64,000 bases of DNA. Origin: Gautieria morchelliformis (taxonomy: Eukaryota; Basidiomycota; Agaricomycetes; Gomphales; Gomphaceae). The translations under genes were made by a program, and so were the position numbers. The stretch's first letter is position 1, and every line of letters begins with the position of its first letter. The notes beneath the pieces are model-generated. The model was given only the letters and a program-made list of their open reading frames with translations. It ran no database searches and had not been told where the DNA came from. The DNA is taken from assembly GCA_015179125.1 (NCBI GenBank), contig WHVA01000091.1:186001-250000 (forward strand), written 5' to 3'. Below are positions 19,055-30,344 of the stretch, in pieces.

Positions 19055-20632
19055 TGTCATGATGCGTTAATTTGCTATACCAGGTCGCTTTGTCCTCCCG
19101 TTCCTCACTCCACCTCTATGTTCGCTCCGATCACCCTTCGCCGAGTTCGGCGATCGATCTTTGCTGTTTGCATCATTCGCATAGCCACGCCAACAAAAGA
19201 CAATCAACATCCTTTGACCGGCTTGGTAGTTCATCACTGGCCCTATCACCTCGGCTCAAACACCTTTCAATGTTCCTATGGTCAGAGTGTCACGACCTGT
19301 ATATTTCCTGCATGCAGCTATCCCTGTTTCCCCTTTCACCACTCCTCCTCCGTGTTCGCTTGGCTTCGCCCTTCCCTTCGACCACACCTCCTCTATGTCC
19401 TCTCCATTCACCCTTCACTACATTCACCAAACGACCATTCACTGCTCGCATCATTCGCCAGCAGGCATGCCATCAAATGCAATCGACATCCTCTACCCAG
19501 CGTGATGGTTCATCACTGGCCCCATCACCTTCCTAATGCAACCCCTTTAGGTGTTCATATGGCCGGGATGCATTCACGGGACGTCCTACCCGTAGGTCGT
19601 GTGGGATAAACCCAGCAGACGAAGAGTCCATGCAGGGTGGCGTATATGCAGGTCCCAAGGCATGTTTTCATACGTTGGTACCTTCGCCCTCTTTCCCCTT
19701 CATTGTTTCATGTTTGCGCTCCTCTTCCATTCCATTGAATGTTATTTTATCTATTTTGTATCATGACTGCACACCCCTATCCAACCCTGACTCATGATGG
19801 CCTCTTTCCTATTCGCTGTTACTGTCAGGGGACCACCTGTTCTTCCTTGTATTTCCTTTTATTTCCTTTCCTCACATCCCCTTCACTGCATCCCTCCCTA
19901 TTCCTTCCTGTGTCACTGCCGGTTGTGTGACGTGCTTATGTCATTGTGCAGCAGCTATATAGTTCATTGCTGAGGTAAGGAGATCCTCACTCTGTTCTCT
20001 TTGGATCTCCTCTACCTCAGGTGCGCTGTCTTGTATTTACCTGCTCACTGTTGACACATTATATACTGCTTTGGATCTCCTCTACCTCAGGTGCCGCTCT
20101 AGGGAGTAGAGCACCTGTTAGAGTCGCCCTTACAGTTACAATACGACCATTCAATATAAGTAGTTCACATTAGCATGTATATTCCCCAGTTCAATTATCA
20201 TATGTCTAGCTTGTGCAAACTTGACCTCACTGTGATCACCATCTTGAGCCCTCTCTTGTAAATTCCCATCTTCGACCAGAGGAAGACTTAAGCACCACTG
20301 GTGAGTTTTCGTACTTCACCTTCATTACTTTAGCCTTCAAACTATCACCTGTGCTGTTGGCGAAGGACTCCAAAGGAGTGCCTTTGCCGGCGAAAGGATT
20401 GTTGTTACTTAAACAACCTTTTCATGACACCTCACATGTTATATCATCGAGTGCCACAGGCTATTTTGCAACAACTGTAGATAGGGCGAGCTCCAATCGG
20501 GCAGCCCTCTTACCTTCTGAACATTTATTCATTCACCTTATTCGCTGAAAGGACACCTCTTCGCACAAGTTATTCAGGCATTCGCTGTGTTTACTAATAC
20601 ACAATATTAATGCCTAAAAACCAATCTTGACA
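19055..20632 (-). mobile_element. Solo LTR B, long form, TSD AGAAG
   Basis: On the reverse strand this begins TGTCAAGATTGGTTTTTAGG (at 20632) and ends CATCATGACA (at 19055). AGAAG occurs directly outside both ends (19050-19054 and 20633-20637), so this is a clean insertion with a 5-bp duplication. Like copy A it has the extra 3' segment (19055-19288), and an internal TGTCACGACC at 19289 marks the end used by the short copies. A second solo LTR (19823-20134) sits inside it; without that the length is about 1.26 kb. Confidence 0.9.
19823..20134 (+). mobile_element. Nested solo LTR, 312 bp, TSD GTTAC
   Basis: It starts TGTCAGGGGACCACC and ends GAGTCGCCCTTACA, flanked by GTTAC at 19818-19822 and 20135-20139. 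It carries a TATATAGTTC box and two copies of TTGGATCTCCTCTACCTCAG (near 20002 and 20073). Its ends match the LTR at 63143-63545 (TGTCAGGGG...GTTGCCCTTACA), so it belongs to the Gypsy 3 family. It inserted into LTR B after LTR B had become fixed. Confidence 0.9.
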
Positions 20633-20889
20633 AGAAGTTGCATCCATGTGGTCCCAAGAGGACAGAAAGACAGCATATGCACACTTATGTTCAATCCCCA
20701 TACACATAGTCTTTGGACTATCCGAGAGCAGATGGTGAGCAATCGAAGTAGAATATTGGACTATCATCATCATTTGATTTCTTGTCAGTCCCATGGACCA
20801 AAAGATGAAGATTCATAATCATAGAGAAGGACATGTGATCCATCATATTAAGCTGATGGAAAAAGCAGCACACCTTGTAAGATAGATAC

Positions 20890-21319
20890 TGTCAAGATTG
20901 GTTTTCAGGCGCTAATATCATGTATTAGTGAACACAGCGAATGCCCGAATAGCTTGTGCGAAGAAGTGTGCTGTTCGGTGAATAAGATGAACCAATAAAT
21001 GTTCAGAAGGTAAGAGGGCTGCCCAAATGGAGCTCGCCCTATCTACAGTCGTAGCGAAGTAGCCCATGACACTTGACGATGTAACATGCAAGGTGTCACG
21101 GAAAGGTTGTTAAGCAGCAACAATCCTTTCGCCAGCGAAGGTGCTCCTTCGGAGCCCTTCGCTGACAGCACCGATAATAGTACGAAGGCTAAGGTAATGA
21201 AGATGAAGTACGAAAACTCACCAGTGGTACTTAAGTCCTCCTCTGGTCGAAGATAGGAATCTATAGGAGAGGGCTCAAGATGATGGTCACAATGAGGTCA
21301 AGTTTTGCGCAAGATGACA
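20890..21319 (+). mobile_element. Solo LTR fragment C, 3'-truncated
   Basis: It begins TGTCAAGATTGGTTTTCAGG and matches the first 0.43 kb of LTR A, through CTCCTTCGGAGCCCTTCGC and AGGTCAAGTTTTGCGCAAG, then stops matching near 21319. No target duplication remains because the 3' end is gone. It lies 257 bp from the end of the oppositely oriented LTR B. Confidence 0.8.
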
Positions 21320-21961
21320 TTGCTTTATATCTAACATCATAACATCAACAGATACTGCTAACTCATCCTGATGAGCTAGGAGACATCTGTCTTTCTATCT
21401 TGAGTGAATCTCCATCTAGCTTTCCCTCATGCTTGAAGCTCTGAGAGGACTTCATATAAACATTCTTGAACTTGAGGCAACCTAGCATTAATTAGTGGAT
21501 TTACCGTGTGTGGTTGTATGGTAATGGAATATCGCTCTACCAGCGGAACCTACGCAGATCAAATTAATGACATGTAACCTTTGAAGTAATCTAAAAAGAA
21601 TTCGAAACCGTCAGCCCTGTACACTGTCACTCCCGAGTTAGCTTTCCAAGCTCTGTTTTAGAAGTTTATTCGGGCCAGGGCTACGTCATGGTGCATAAAT
21701 TATAAAATACTGACACTAGGAGGCTGCAGTTAGCGGCTGTTCCAGGTGAAGCAAAGGCTACTGACATCGTTCCAGACTTTCGACACGACATGAAACCAGC
21801 TCACATTAATTATACTCAGATACAAGACATGCCTGTGCAGAAAATGCTGATAGAGGCGCCACTTCTCCAAACCAGTTGAAGGAGCTACGTCGTCACAGTT
21901 AGCGCCGTACCAAATATACTTGGCAGTGATATCCCTCCATGGACACATCTCGGTCCATACA
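21320..21961. other. Region downstream of the seven-exon gene
   Basis: AT-richer DNA without a supported gene. On the reverse strand 21987-21730 is open and reads CPWRDITAKYIWYGANCDD and GLEKWRLYQHFLHRHVLYL, overlapping the last exon of the neighbouring gene in another frame. This could be a longer alternative C-terminus of that gene if a different splice were used, but no acceptor in the right phase was found. Confidence 0.35.
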
Positions 21962-23291
21962 TCAACCCGCAAGGTCGATCTTGCCATCGTGTATCAAATC
22001 CTTTGTTTCTGTAGGCATGGCCACTCTTCGCAAACAGAGCATTGTAATCCTAGCCATACCAAGATCAACGCTGATGGGCTGCTGCGGATCCAAAGGATTG
22101 CTTTCCGGACCAAGGCCTTGTAATTCCCGGAAGAACTCGGACGCATACAATGCTTCGAGATTGAAGGGGATCCGTTTTTGACTCTTAGGTCTTTGGGCAG
22201 CTGGCAGACCTTGATGCCGTGCCCGATTTTTCGTGTTGATAAGCGTGGTAGCCAAGTGAGGTGCCATTGCAGGTGGTGCAACGAACATGCCAGCGTTTTT
22301 GAATGCGTTAAAGGCCATTCCTGTGATAAGACGTCAGTATTGCAGGATCATATATAAAGCAGATAGAACATACGGCATATAGATTTCAGAGTCTCTGTCT
22401 CCGGACCCTCATGAGGTTCAAGCTGGAGTACGTGAACCCGCTGAGGGTCAAAAAACTTGCCGTCGAATGACAAGGGTCTGACACGTCCCAAGGGCACACG
22501 AAGCACTCCGTCTTGGGTCTCTGCACGGAGTAACTCTTGAATTGGAATCTAATCCAGGGAGACATGTATCAGTAATACGCGGAAGCATAAAAAATGCGCA
22601 CTTTCAGACTTTGCAAAAGATCCATCACCTGACTATACTCGACCGAATAGTCATCGCAGCCTGAGCGGCCACTCTCAGCTACTGTACTATCCTGGAAACC
22701 AACATTGGCAGAAGCATGTGGTGAGATGCAAGGATAGTAGTTGAATGCACAGAGGTATCGACATACCGCCTACCTTGATGACAATGTTGCCTAATTTGAA
22801 TTCAAGGGCATCGTTTATCGACGGCACGATGATACCGGACTCGAGATATGTCCCAGACCTGCTACTTCGCATTTTGTCACGAAACTCCTCTAATCTAGCC
22901 CATACTTCGGAGTTTTGGTACTACACCCCATTCAGCGCCGTCGACGATTCGTCTGCAGATATAGTAGTATCCTACCATTGGGATTGTCAATACTACACAC
23001 GCCATCAGCTCTCAAAACAAATTTTGTGTTTATTGAGACGCACCATGCGTTCTCGGAACGTCCTTTTTGAGACGCCACCTGTGACGGAGACGAAGAGCAT
23101 TCTCAGCGCTCATGGGGTCTGCTGCTACGGACCCACGGCTTCGCAGCTGCCTGCAATTGGTGCCACATTGGAGGCTCGGGAAGGTATGACGCGCCGTGCT
23201 GCGTGGTAATAGCATCAGTGATGGTTCTAGAACTACTAGTACTAGTAGGCGTGAACGCGTCAGCACTCCAAGGGGCGCTTGTGGTCCCCAT
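21962..23291 (-). CDS. Hypothetical protein, 305 aa, seven exons
   Basis: A consistent reverse-strand model is 23291-23129, 23078-23044, 22920-22774, 22691-22602, 22548-22374, 22320-22060 and 22008-21962. All introns are GT-AG and 50-123 bp, and the exons sum to 918 nt with no internal stop. The N-terminal 40 residues are Ser/Thr-rich, followed by PPMWHQLQAAAKPWVRGVSK, MYQNSEVWARLEEFRDKM, GIIVPSINDALEFKLGNIVI and a long C-terminal part with FDGKFFDPQRVHVLQLEPHE and a basic stretch RAQRPKSQKR-like near residue 245. No signal peptide or membrane span is apparent. I do not recognise a family. The phase agreement of seven exons argues that it is real. The start codon choice is uncertain because upstream DNA is duplicated. 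Confidence 0.6.
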
Positions 23292-23339
23292 GGCAGCGCG
23301 TGTACTGCGGGATCTGCCGGGGCTCGGACTCGGAGTGCG

Positions 23340-23780
23340 GCGTTGGCGGGTCTTCGGGAGTGCGAGGTGGACTGCTGATTGTACGCATCAATAGCATCTT
23401 CCCAAAGGGGGGCTCGAGAAACAGTTTCACTGGATCCCCCCCCCCCCCCCCCCTGCGTGGCGGTGGCGACGGGACGCTAAGGTTACCCGGCATCAGGTCG
23501 TTCACCTGTAGTACATTGGATATATGTATTGTAAATGCTAGCAGGTTGTGCATGTAATTTACAACTGGCTGTACACGATTCCAACAGCCGGCGTCTGCTG
23601 CCTGCCCCGCGTTGGCGGGTCTTCGGGAGTGCGAGGTGGGCTGCTGACTGTACGCATCGATACCATCTTCCCAAAGGGGGACTCGAGCAGCAGTTTCACT
23701 GGATTTTTTCGCCCCTGCGTGGCGGTGGCGACGGGACGCTGAGGCTTAGTAGCCGGCATCAGGTCGTTCACCTCCATTGG
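23340..23780. repeat. Direct duplication of about 170 bp with poly-C tract
   Basis: 23340-23516 and 23608-23780 share GTTGGCGGGTCTTCGGGAGT, CATCTTCCCAAAGGGGG, CAGTTTCACTGGAT, GTGGCGGTGGCGACGGGACG and GGCATCAGGTCGTTCACCT. The first copy carries a run of about 16 C at 23437-23452, while the second has TTTTTTCGCCC there. The duplicated block lies just upstream of the start of the seven-exon gene and could affect its promoter. Confidence 0.8.
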
Positions 23781-23790
23781 ATACATGTAC

Positions 23791-24012
23791 GGTGGAATTT
23801 GCGATTTGCAATTTCGGTGCATCATGGTTATTCAGAGATGCAACGAATATACACGTTGTACGGTGGAATTTACGATACTGTAATATTTGCAATTTCGGCG
23901 CATCATGGTTATCCAGAGATGCAACGAATATACAAGTTGTACTGTGGAATTTACGATACTGTAATATTTGCAATGTCGGTGCATCATGGTTACTCACAGA
24001 TGCAACGAATAT
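23791..24012. repeat. Tandem repeat, about 81-bp unit, 2.8 copies
   Basis: Units begin at 23791, 23862 and 23943 with GGTGGAATTT or TGTGGAATTT and contain GCATCATGGTTA and AGATGCAACGAATAT. The first unit lacks about 10 bp (TACGATACTG). The units are degenerate at a few positions and are contiguous without spacers. Confidence 0.85.
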
Positions 24013-25165
24013 GATGCGTTCTGGCACATTTCGTTTGCAAACTGGAGCCTAGGCGAGTTCACCTTGACGTTTTAATTAATTGTCGGCGAGGGCGGGCTGC
24101 GGTGCGAGTGATGTCGGATACTAGGGCAACTTGGAGTGAATGTGGCCCTATGGGTAGGATGCACGGCTGAGCTCATGATGCATGACCGCAGCTTGTGGCT
24201 GGAAGCCCAACGGATAATGATCCGTGCATGTGTCTCTACGGTACATAACATGCGACTTATACTGCTGTGGGTAGGCGTCTGCCAGTGGATACAGGCGTCT
24301 GGAGGCTAAATCCTGCGGCTGATGCACGCTCCCTGCCAGCAGATGCGCTGCGGTCCGCGTATTCGGTTCTGGTTATCGGCTGGGCTCCGATAACGTCGAA
24401 CACTCGGATCTCGTCGCACGCGTGCTCCCTCGGCTCGGCTCGTGTCACTCGGTCCAGACTTGGGTCGCCTCGACGCGTATTCGACGTGTGGACCGTCGAC
24501 TCGCGTGTGTACACACGGATGCCTGTGGCACCTCGATAAAATTAGCGTATAGTTACACCAGAAGCATGGCTCAGTTTTCCCACTTGCAAATACTCTATTT
24601 CTATCAATATCTGGTCCGTATCGCGATGGTGATGTCGATGACAGCGTCGAGAACGGACAATGAAGGCAGGGTTCTGATCGATCCCGCCTTAATGAGCGAA
24701 GCCTCGCGATCGTCCTTTCTACCGTCTTCGTCCTGCGGGCATCAATGATCATGCCCATGATGCACCAATGGACAGTGATGTGTCTCTGGGATGTGATGGC
24801 GCTGAAGATGCTGATGGGGATGGGGTGTGATGGAGCTGGAGATAAGTACCGATCGTGGGACCGGAGCCTCTGGAACATTTACGCTTGGCTTTCCTTGGCG
24901 GGAATCTCGTGAGACAATTCATCCACTTTTTTTATTTCTTATTTTGCAGGATTTCTCCATCGGAAAATGCTCGCCATTGCTGTAAGATTTCCTCAGGTCC
25001 TCAACATAAGTTATGCTGGAGAAAAAAGGCTTCTCATGCGCACAGAGCGCTGCCCAATTAAGTACAAAGCCGACAGAGAGACCATTATATGTATATGTAC
25101 ACAGGGCCCTTCTGGTCAACGATATGCTGCTTGACGTTTCATGTCCTCCGTGTCAAAATTACGCT
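24013..25165. other. Intergenic region without a supported gene
   Basis: Several open frames exist, the longest on the reverse strand at 24878-24306 (190 codons, Arg/Ser/His-rich), but composition is irregular, no motif is seen and no splice-consistent extension was found. The region lies between the repeat block upstream of the seven-exon gene and the 3' end of the DUF6533 gene. Confidence 0.4.
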
Positions 25166-27161
25166 TTAGCCTCTAGGTATCCGAATAATGCTCAATGAAT
25201 ACTTGTCAACGAGCAACGACAAACAAGCACACGCACGACGCTCCGATCTAATCGCACCGAGTTCGTAGGAACCGGACATGGAGTCTGACGGGCCGCTGAC
25301 GCTTGTGCCATACGAGCGCGTGCCATGCGAGTGTTTCGCGGTGCGCGGGCCGCAGCATGCGAAGACCGGCGTGCTCACGGATCGGTTTCCGGTCTCGCCG
25401 ATGAGCCCTTGTTCCGAGTTGCTGCGCAGGTTCATGGTGAGGCGATTAATCATGGTAACGTCGAGACTGCAAGTTGGGTGGACATATGCGTCAGCGGGCG
25501 ATTCGCGAGACGGACGTCACGAAGCGCGTACATAGTAGCGGGGCTATGTATCAACAACGGTGGACGACGTCAGCCATCTGCACACACGAAACACGACAGG
25601 GGGGAAGATGATAGCTATACGTACAGTGCATTAATGTATTTGAGTTCGGGCTGCCATGTACGCGGGTATCAGCGCGTCGCCCGGGGCTGAAGAAGCATGC
25701 ACGACTCGCCGTGGCAAAGAGTACCATAAAGAACCACACCGCGTTTGAGGAGAAGATAACGCTACCAAAAGACGGATTGAGCGATTAGTAAGTAGACTGG
25801 CGGTAGGGCCGGGTGCTTACAAAAAATAAATCGCGCCGTCCTGGGAGATGCGGCGGAGGAGCGCCGGGCCGCGGCGGTGCACGAGAGTCTGCCCGGCCTT
25901 GACCATCGTCAATACGAACACGCAGATGTCGAAGGCGAGGTCGACACCAAGGTAGGCCCCAGCGGCTTGTCCTCTGGGTATACGGTGATGTGAATGGGGA
26001 AGGCGGAATACAACAACGGTCGCGGACGTACAGTGAGGGTGCTGCCGTGTACAGACAAACTGGAGGACAAGATGAATAGTGGACACAGACGTCATTTCAG
26101 GATGCTGGTGGCTTACTGTGGAACACATTCGGGTCAACCGTGGGGAACTGGACCGCTGGCAGCATGGGATTAGGTGCGTGGTCTTTCGATGGCGCGAGGG
26201 TATCACTCACGGCCGCCGCCCGGAAACGCAAAGACCCAGATGCCGACTATGACTTGGGCGGCGAGAAGGGCGCCAAGGAATAATAGGACGAGGAGGCTGC
26301 GGCTATACAACGCATATACCCTGGGAACGAGTGAGAATGGCATATCGATGGACACAAGAGGAGGTTGGTACCGGAGGACGAGAAGGACACCGGGAAGGGC
26401 GATGAGGGGGATGCCAACGCCGAACGCGTCGAACGGGGCGAATTTTTTACATCTGAAATATCCGAGTTATTGCTCACGCTACGACACGGGAAGCACAAGG
26501 GATATTACGCCTATGATAGACTGCATTAGGGCGCAATTCGCAGACGATAGTGTGACTCACTTCAGCACTCCAGCTGGTGTCGAAGAAGGCTGAGGAACAT
26601 TCATGTATGGGCAGCCCTAGAGAGGGTACGATAGTGCATACCAGTCATGGTGACCGTCAGAGCTGCAGGGGCATAGTATCGGTTCTAAGAGATATCTCAG
26701 CTTCTACACAAGCAGCGAGCAACCCGGGAAGCCTACGAATAGAAACACGGCAGACACTGTCTGAAGCGATTACGGCATCTTCTCTGAAGCGGCTCATGTG
26801 ACGCACCTAGCTCTCGCTTCCGTACCCAGATGTGTTCGACCTGTGTCAAAGCCGTCAGCGGGATAGTTGAGGATGCAGTGAGCCATGCGCGAGTGTACCT
26901 CGTCAGAAAAGGAAAGCATATGATCGTACAGTAGGATAGTAAACGCCGCACACAAATAATACTGGGCAGATGTCAGTGCAAGGTCGACATGCGGGCGTAA
27001 GCAAACCTGCCTTGGTGGCTATACTGGTTCCCAGAGAGGGGAGAAGAAGCGATTAGAGAGACCGGATGTGTGCGCATGGTGCGCATGAGTACATACACGT
27101 CTTGCGCTGCAGACGCCAGCTCCTCTGCGGTGAGCTGCGGCATGCCGGGTGGGGAGGACAT
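25166..27161 (-). CDS. DUF6533-type multi-pass membrane protein
   Basis: The reverse-strand start is at 27161 (MSSPPGMPQLTAEELASAAQ). Exons supported by frame and splice sites include 27161-27099, 27006-26899, 26840-26807, 26452-26372, 26320-26211, 26155-26117, 25965-25821, about 25761-25700 and 25466-25166. The N-terminal DUF6533 signature is AQYYLCAAFTILLYDHMLSF followed by EVEHIWVRKREL. Further membrane segments are GVGIPLIALPGVLLVLRVYA, SLLVLLFLGALLAAQVIVGI, LGVDLAFDICVFVLTMV and a segment around NAVWFFMVLFATA. The last exon begins MINRLTMNLRSNSEQG and forms a hydrophilic tail. Exons between 26807 and 26452 and near 25700 are uncertain. These proteins are common in mushroom-forming fungi and have no established function. 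The gene is divergent from the P450. Confidence 0.75.
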
Positions 27162-27873
27162 GGTATATGAACAGGGGGAGGGGTGGTATTATTCATCCAC
27201 GGACGGGATTTATAACACTGGGAATCGCCGTTGGTCATAAGTGCCCTCCCACGCGTTACAGGAGTATGGAAATCCTGTAAAGGAGAGAAGGCAACCGGTA
27301 GGCAGAGCTTCTGCCAGCCGGTAGAAGCGCTGATGGTTATCAAATATGATCTAGTAGAGAATGGTGTGGCCCCATATACTTCTTTCATGCATCGGATATC
27401 ATGGAGAGGACCGTTAAGGGCCCGAGCATCATTCTAAGCAGGTAGCGCGCCGTGAGCGTTCCCATCAGCTGTCGATCCGCTGAGAAGCACTTGCCCACTG
27501 GGGCTAGTCACGTGGCCGGTGGCGCAAGATGGACACTCTGTTGCTGTGAGTTTCCTATGGTGCGTCTAGCGCCGTCACCGCCTCGCAGCCGCTGACCAAG
27601 TGTGACGGCTGTCTGGATGCGGAGGATACGCGCCACAGACCCTGCGACTGCGCGCAAGCGAGGCGGCTGAAGCCTAAAGCTTGGTGCTCGGCCGCTTTGA
27701 GACCTCGGCGACAAATAATTATTGTTTGCCTTATCTGTCCGAGGCGCGCTAATTCGCTTCTGTCACGCGGCTCCGAAGAATCTGATCATTGTTGTACGTA
27801 TGCAGCTTGACGTATATACAGTACGCGTACGTTCTTCACCTCCAAGCACTGCGCGGGCCCCCCACCATCGATC
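27162..27873. promoter_or_regulatory. Shared divergent promoter region
   Basis: This 712-bp gap separates the start codons of the DUF6533 gene (-) and the P450 (+). A TATA-like CGTATATACA lies at 27811-27820, about 55 bp upstream of the P450 ATG, with a GTACGCGTACG palindrome just downstream. Nothing else here looks coding. Co-regulation of the two genes is an inference from the layout only. Confidence 0.5.
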
Positions 27874-30344
27874 ATGGGTTCACTGCTAAGCAATCTACTG
27901 CCTGCAAGTGCCCTTGGGACATTCTGCTGCTGCGCGTTCCTCTACCTCGTGTTCATCAAGAAGCAGCCCACGAACCTTCCGCCGAGCCCCAAAGGGTTGC
28001 CCTTGATAGGGCACCTCCATCTCATGTTCGAGCCAGTTCCCTAGTCCGCCATCCCGCTCATAACCAAATCCCATGCATGCAGGCCCCCGATGCGACCCTG
28101 GATATGGTTCGACAAGCTCGCACAGCAATTCGACTCCCCACTCGTATACTTGAACCTAGCCGGCCAGGACATGGTCGTAGTGAATGACTACACGGCAGGC
28201 GTTGAAATCGTGAGCAGCTCTCGCGGAATCCTCTACGCCGCGACTGCGCGCCAATCACCCGCGGCCCCGTCACGCAGCTGGAAAAACGCGCCGCAAAGTA
28301 CTCCTCGCGCCCACGGCTCGTAGTCGCCGACGAGTACGTCTTTGGCTTTATTCATGACCGCGCGGCGTCCGTCTTACTCACATACACTTAATACATTCGC
28401 TATTCGGGCCGCAATTGAAAATTTTGCTCCGTCGCGTCGCGTCTCAAGCTATGCCTCCACGAATAAACGCCTGCTGTTCCTCCCGTACGGAGAGACATGG
28501 CGCCAGCACCGCGCCGCGTTCAACCGCGAAGTGACCCTCCAGAAATCGCTCACCTACGTCCCCATCCAGACCGCCGAAACCAAGCTGCTCATGCGGGACG
28601 TCCTGCGCGCGCCCGCCAAGTTCATGGACCACTTCCGGCAGTACTCTGCCAACGTCGTGCTGAAGAGTACGTTCGTCATAGTAAAAAGCACAGGAATGCA
28701 GGCGCTGACCGCCGGGATGATCTGATCCCTTTGCCTTTGCAGTCTGTTATGGCATGGACTCCGAGAGCGGGAACCGCAAAGCGGTGAGCATAGCTTTTCA
28801 CTGTACCCCACAAGTCTAACTCGGCGTCCAGATCGCGGAGGTCTATGACGGTACGCGAAATAGACCCGCCCATTCTCCCCCTCACGCATGCCCGTACGCA
28901 GTCCTGGAACGCATGCTCGCGTCCGCGAACCCCGGAACCAACCTCGTCGACCTCCTCCCCTCGCTCGACCGCCTCCCCGACGTGCTCGCCCCGTGGCGCG
29001 CTGCCGCGCTCGACCAGCGCGCACTCAACCACCGCGTATTCCTCGGCCTCCTCCGCAGCGTACGCGACCGCGTCGCGCGCGGCGAGCTGGCCGCAGACGG
29101 CGCGTTCGCGACGCGCCTGTGGGAGGACCGCGACCGCTTCGCGATGGACGAGCTGGACGTCGCATACCTCGCCGGCGCAATGTGAGCAGCCGCCGTGCGC
29201 ATTCGTGAGTACCTTGACATGCTGATGGCGGCCCCATGCACTGTGTTAGGTTCGAAGCCGGGACGGACACGACGGCCGCGGCGCTCTCGACCTTCGTCCT
29301 CGCCGCGATCTCGTACCCCGACGCGTTCCACACCGCGCAGGCGGAGGTCGTGCGCGTGTGTGGCGACAACCCGCCGACCATGGCCGAGTTCGAGCGCTGC
29401 GAATACGTGCGCGCGATGTGCAAGGAGACGCTCCGCTGGAGGACGGTCACCGCAGGCGGTGCGTTTCCTTTCCATGACTTGGTCATTCTATACTGATACT
29501 GATGCTTACTGACCTGGTGTCTCTGCAGGACTGCCGCATATGGCGACGACGACGGAGGACGACTGGTACCACGGGATGCGTATCCCCGCCGGCGCGGTCC
29601 TTATCCCAAACCACTGGGGGATGTGTTTCAAGTACGTACGCCCGTCTCTTCCATCCACCCCTATACCCTCCCCACCGTCTCTTGCCTCTACGAAACGAAA
29701 TTGTCCAGAATGTTTGTTAATGCCTCATGGCGTCCGCCAGCGCGCAGACCTACGGCCAGAAATACGACCCGCAGCTCTTCGAGCCGCGCCGCTGGATCGA
29801 CCGCCCGGGCGGCGTCGGCGAGCTCTGGGAGGGGCACGCCGCGTTCGGGTTCGGAAGACGGTACGCCGTCGACCTTGTCCTTTGCCTTCAGCAGATCAAC
29901 TCACGCTGACCTTGCCCTTGCCTTGCTTGGTTTGGTTTGGTTTGGCTCCCCCGTCAGAATCTGTCCGGGGCGCTACCTCGCGGCACAGTCCATCTTCCTC
30001 GTGCTTGCGAACCTGTGCTACTCGTTTGAGGTCAAGCCAAAGGACGGCGTGGTGGTGGATACATATGCGTACACCACGGGGTTCAACGTGAGTGTGCCTC
30101 GCTTAGGACCAGGCTTAGGACCTCGTGCCTTGCCTACTTATCTATCCCCCGATTCGCTTCATTCGTTTTCATTATTTGTTCATTTTATGACTGTTCGCGT
30201 TCACACATTCTACCCCTTTCTGAATCCTATCGCCTCTAGATCGAGCCGGAGCACTTCAGCTGCAGCATCACGCCGCGTGCCGGGACGGCACCCGCGATCG
30301 AGCGCGAGGCGGATGCCGCGCGCGACGCGCTCAAGCACCTGTAA
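27874..30344 (+). CDS. Cytochrome P450 monooxygenase, 519 aa, twelve exons
   Basis: The model is 27874-28025, 28083-28209, 28278-28333, 28449-28666, 28743-28783, 28832-28850, 28902-29181, 29250-29458, 29529-29631, 29741-29860, 29958-30087 and 30240-30344. It totals 1560 nt with all GT-AG introns. The N-terminus has a membrane anchor (about residues 11-30, ALGTFCCCAFLYLVFI) and the proline hinge PPSPKGLPLIGHLH. Later come the I-helix FEAGTDTT (residues 299-306), the K-helix KETLR (Glu357-Arg360), PRRWIDR in the PERF region and the heme loop FGRRICPG with Cys about 444. Length and motifs are complete for an ER-bound fungal class II P450, which uses NADPH, O2 and a separate reductase. It resembles the basidiomycete O-methylsterigmatocystin-oxidoreductase-like group, but the substrate cannot be told. 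One exon is only 19 nt. Confidence 0.93.

Noticed and set aside
21350..21400. Hammerhead-like CTGATGAG near 21370
   Set aside because: The conserved GAAA core and the flanking stems are not present.
23791..24012. 81-bp tandem repeats as a CRISPR-like array
   Set aside because: Units are contiguous without unique spacers, and the genome is eukaryotic.
24306..24878. Reverse 190-codon ORF as a gene
   Set aside because: No motif, irregular composition and no supporting splice structure.
28882..29486. Long reverse-strand ORFs rich in Arg/Ala inside the P450
   Set aside because: They mirror GC-rich P450 exons; the forward strand gives complete P450 motifs.
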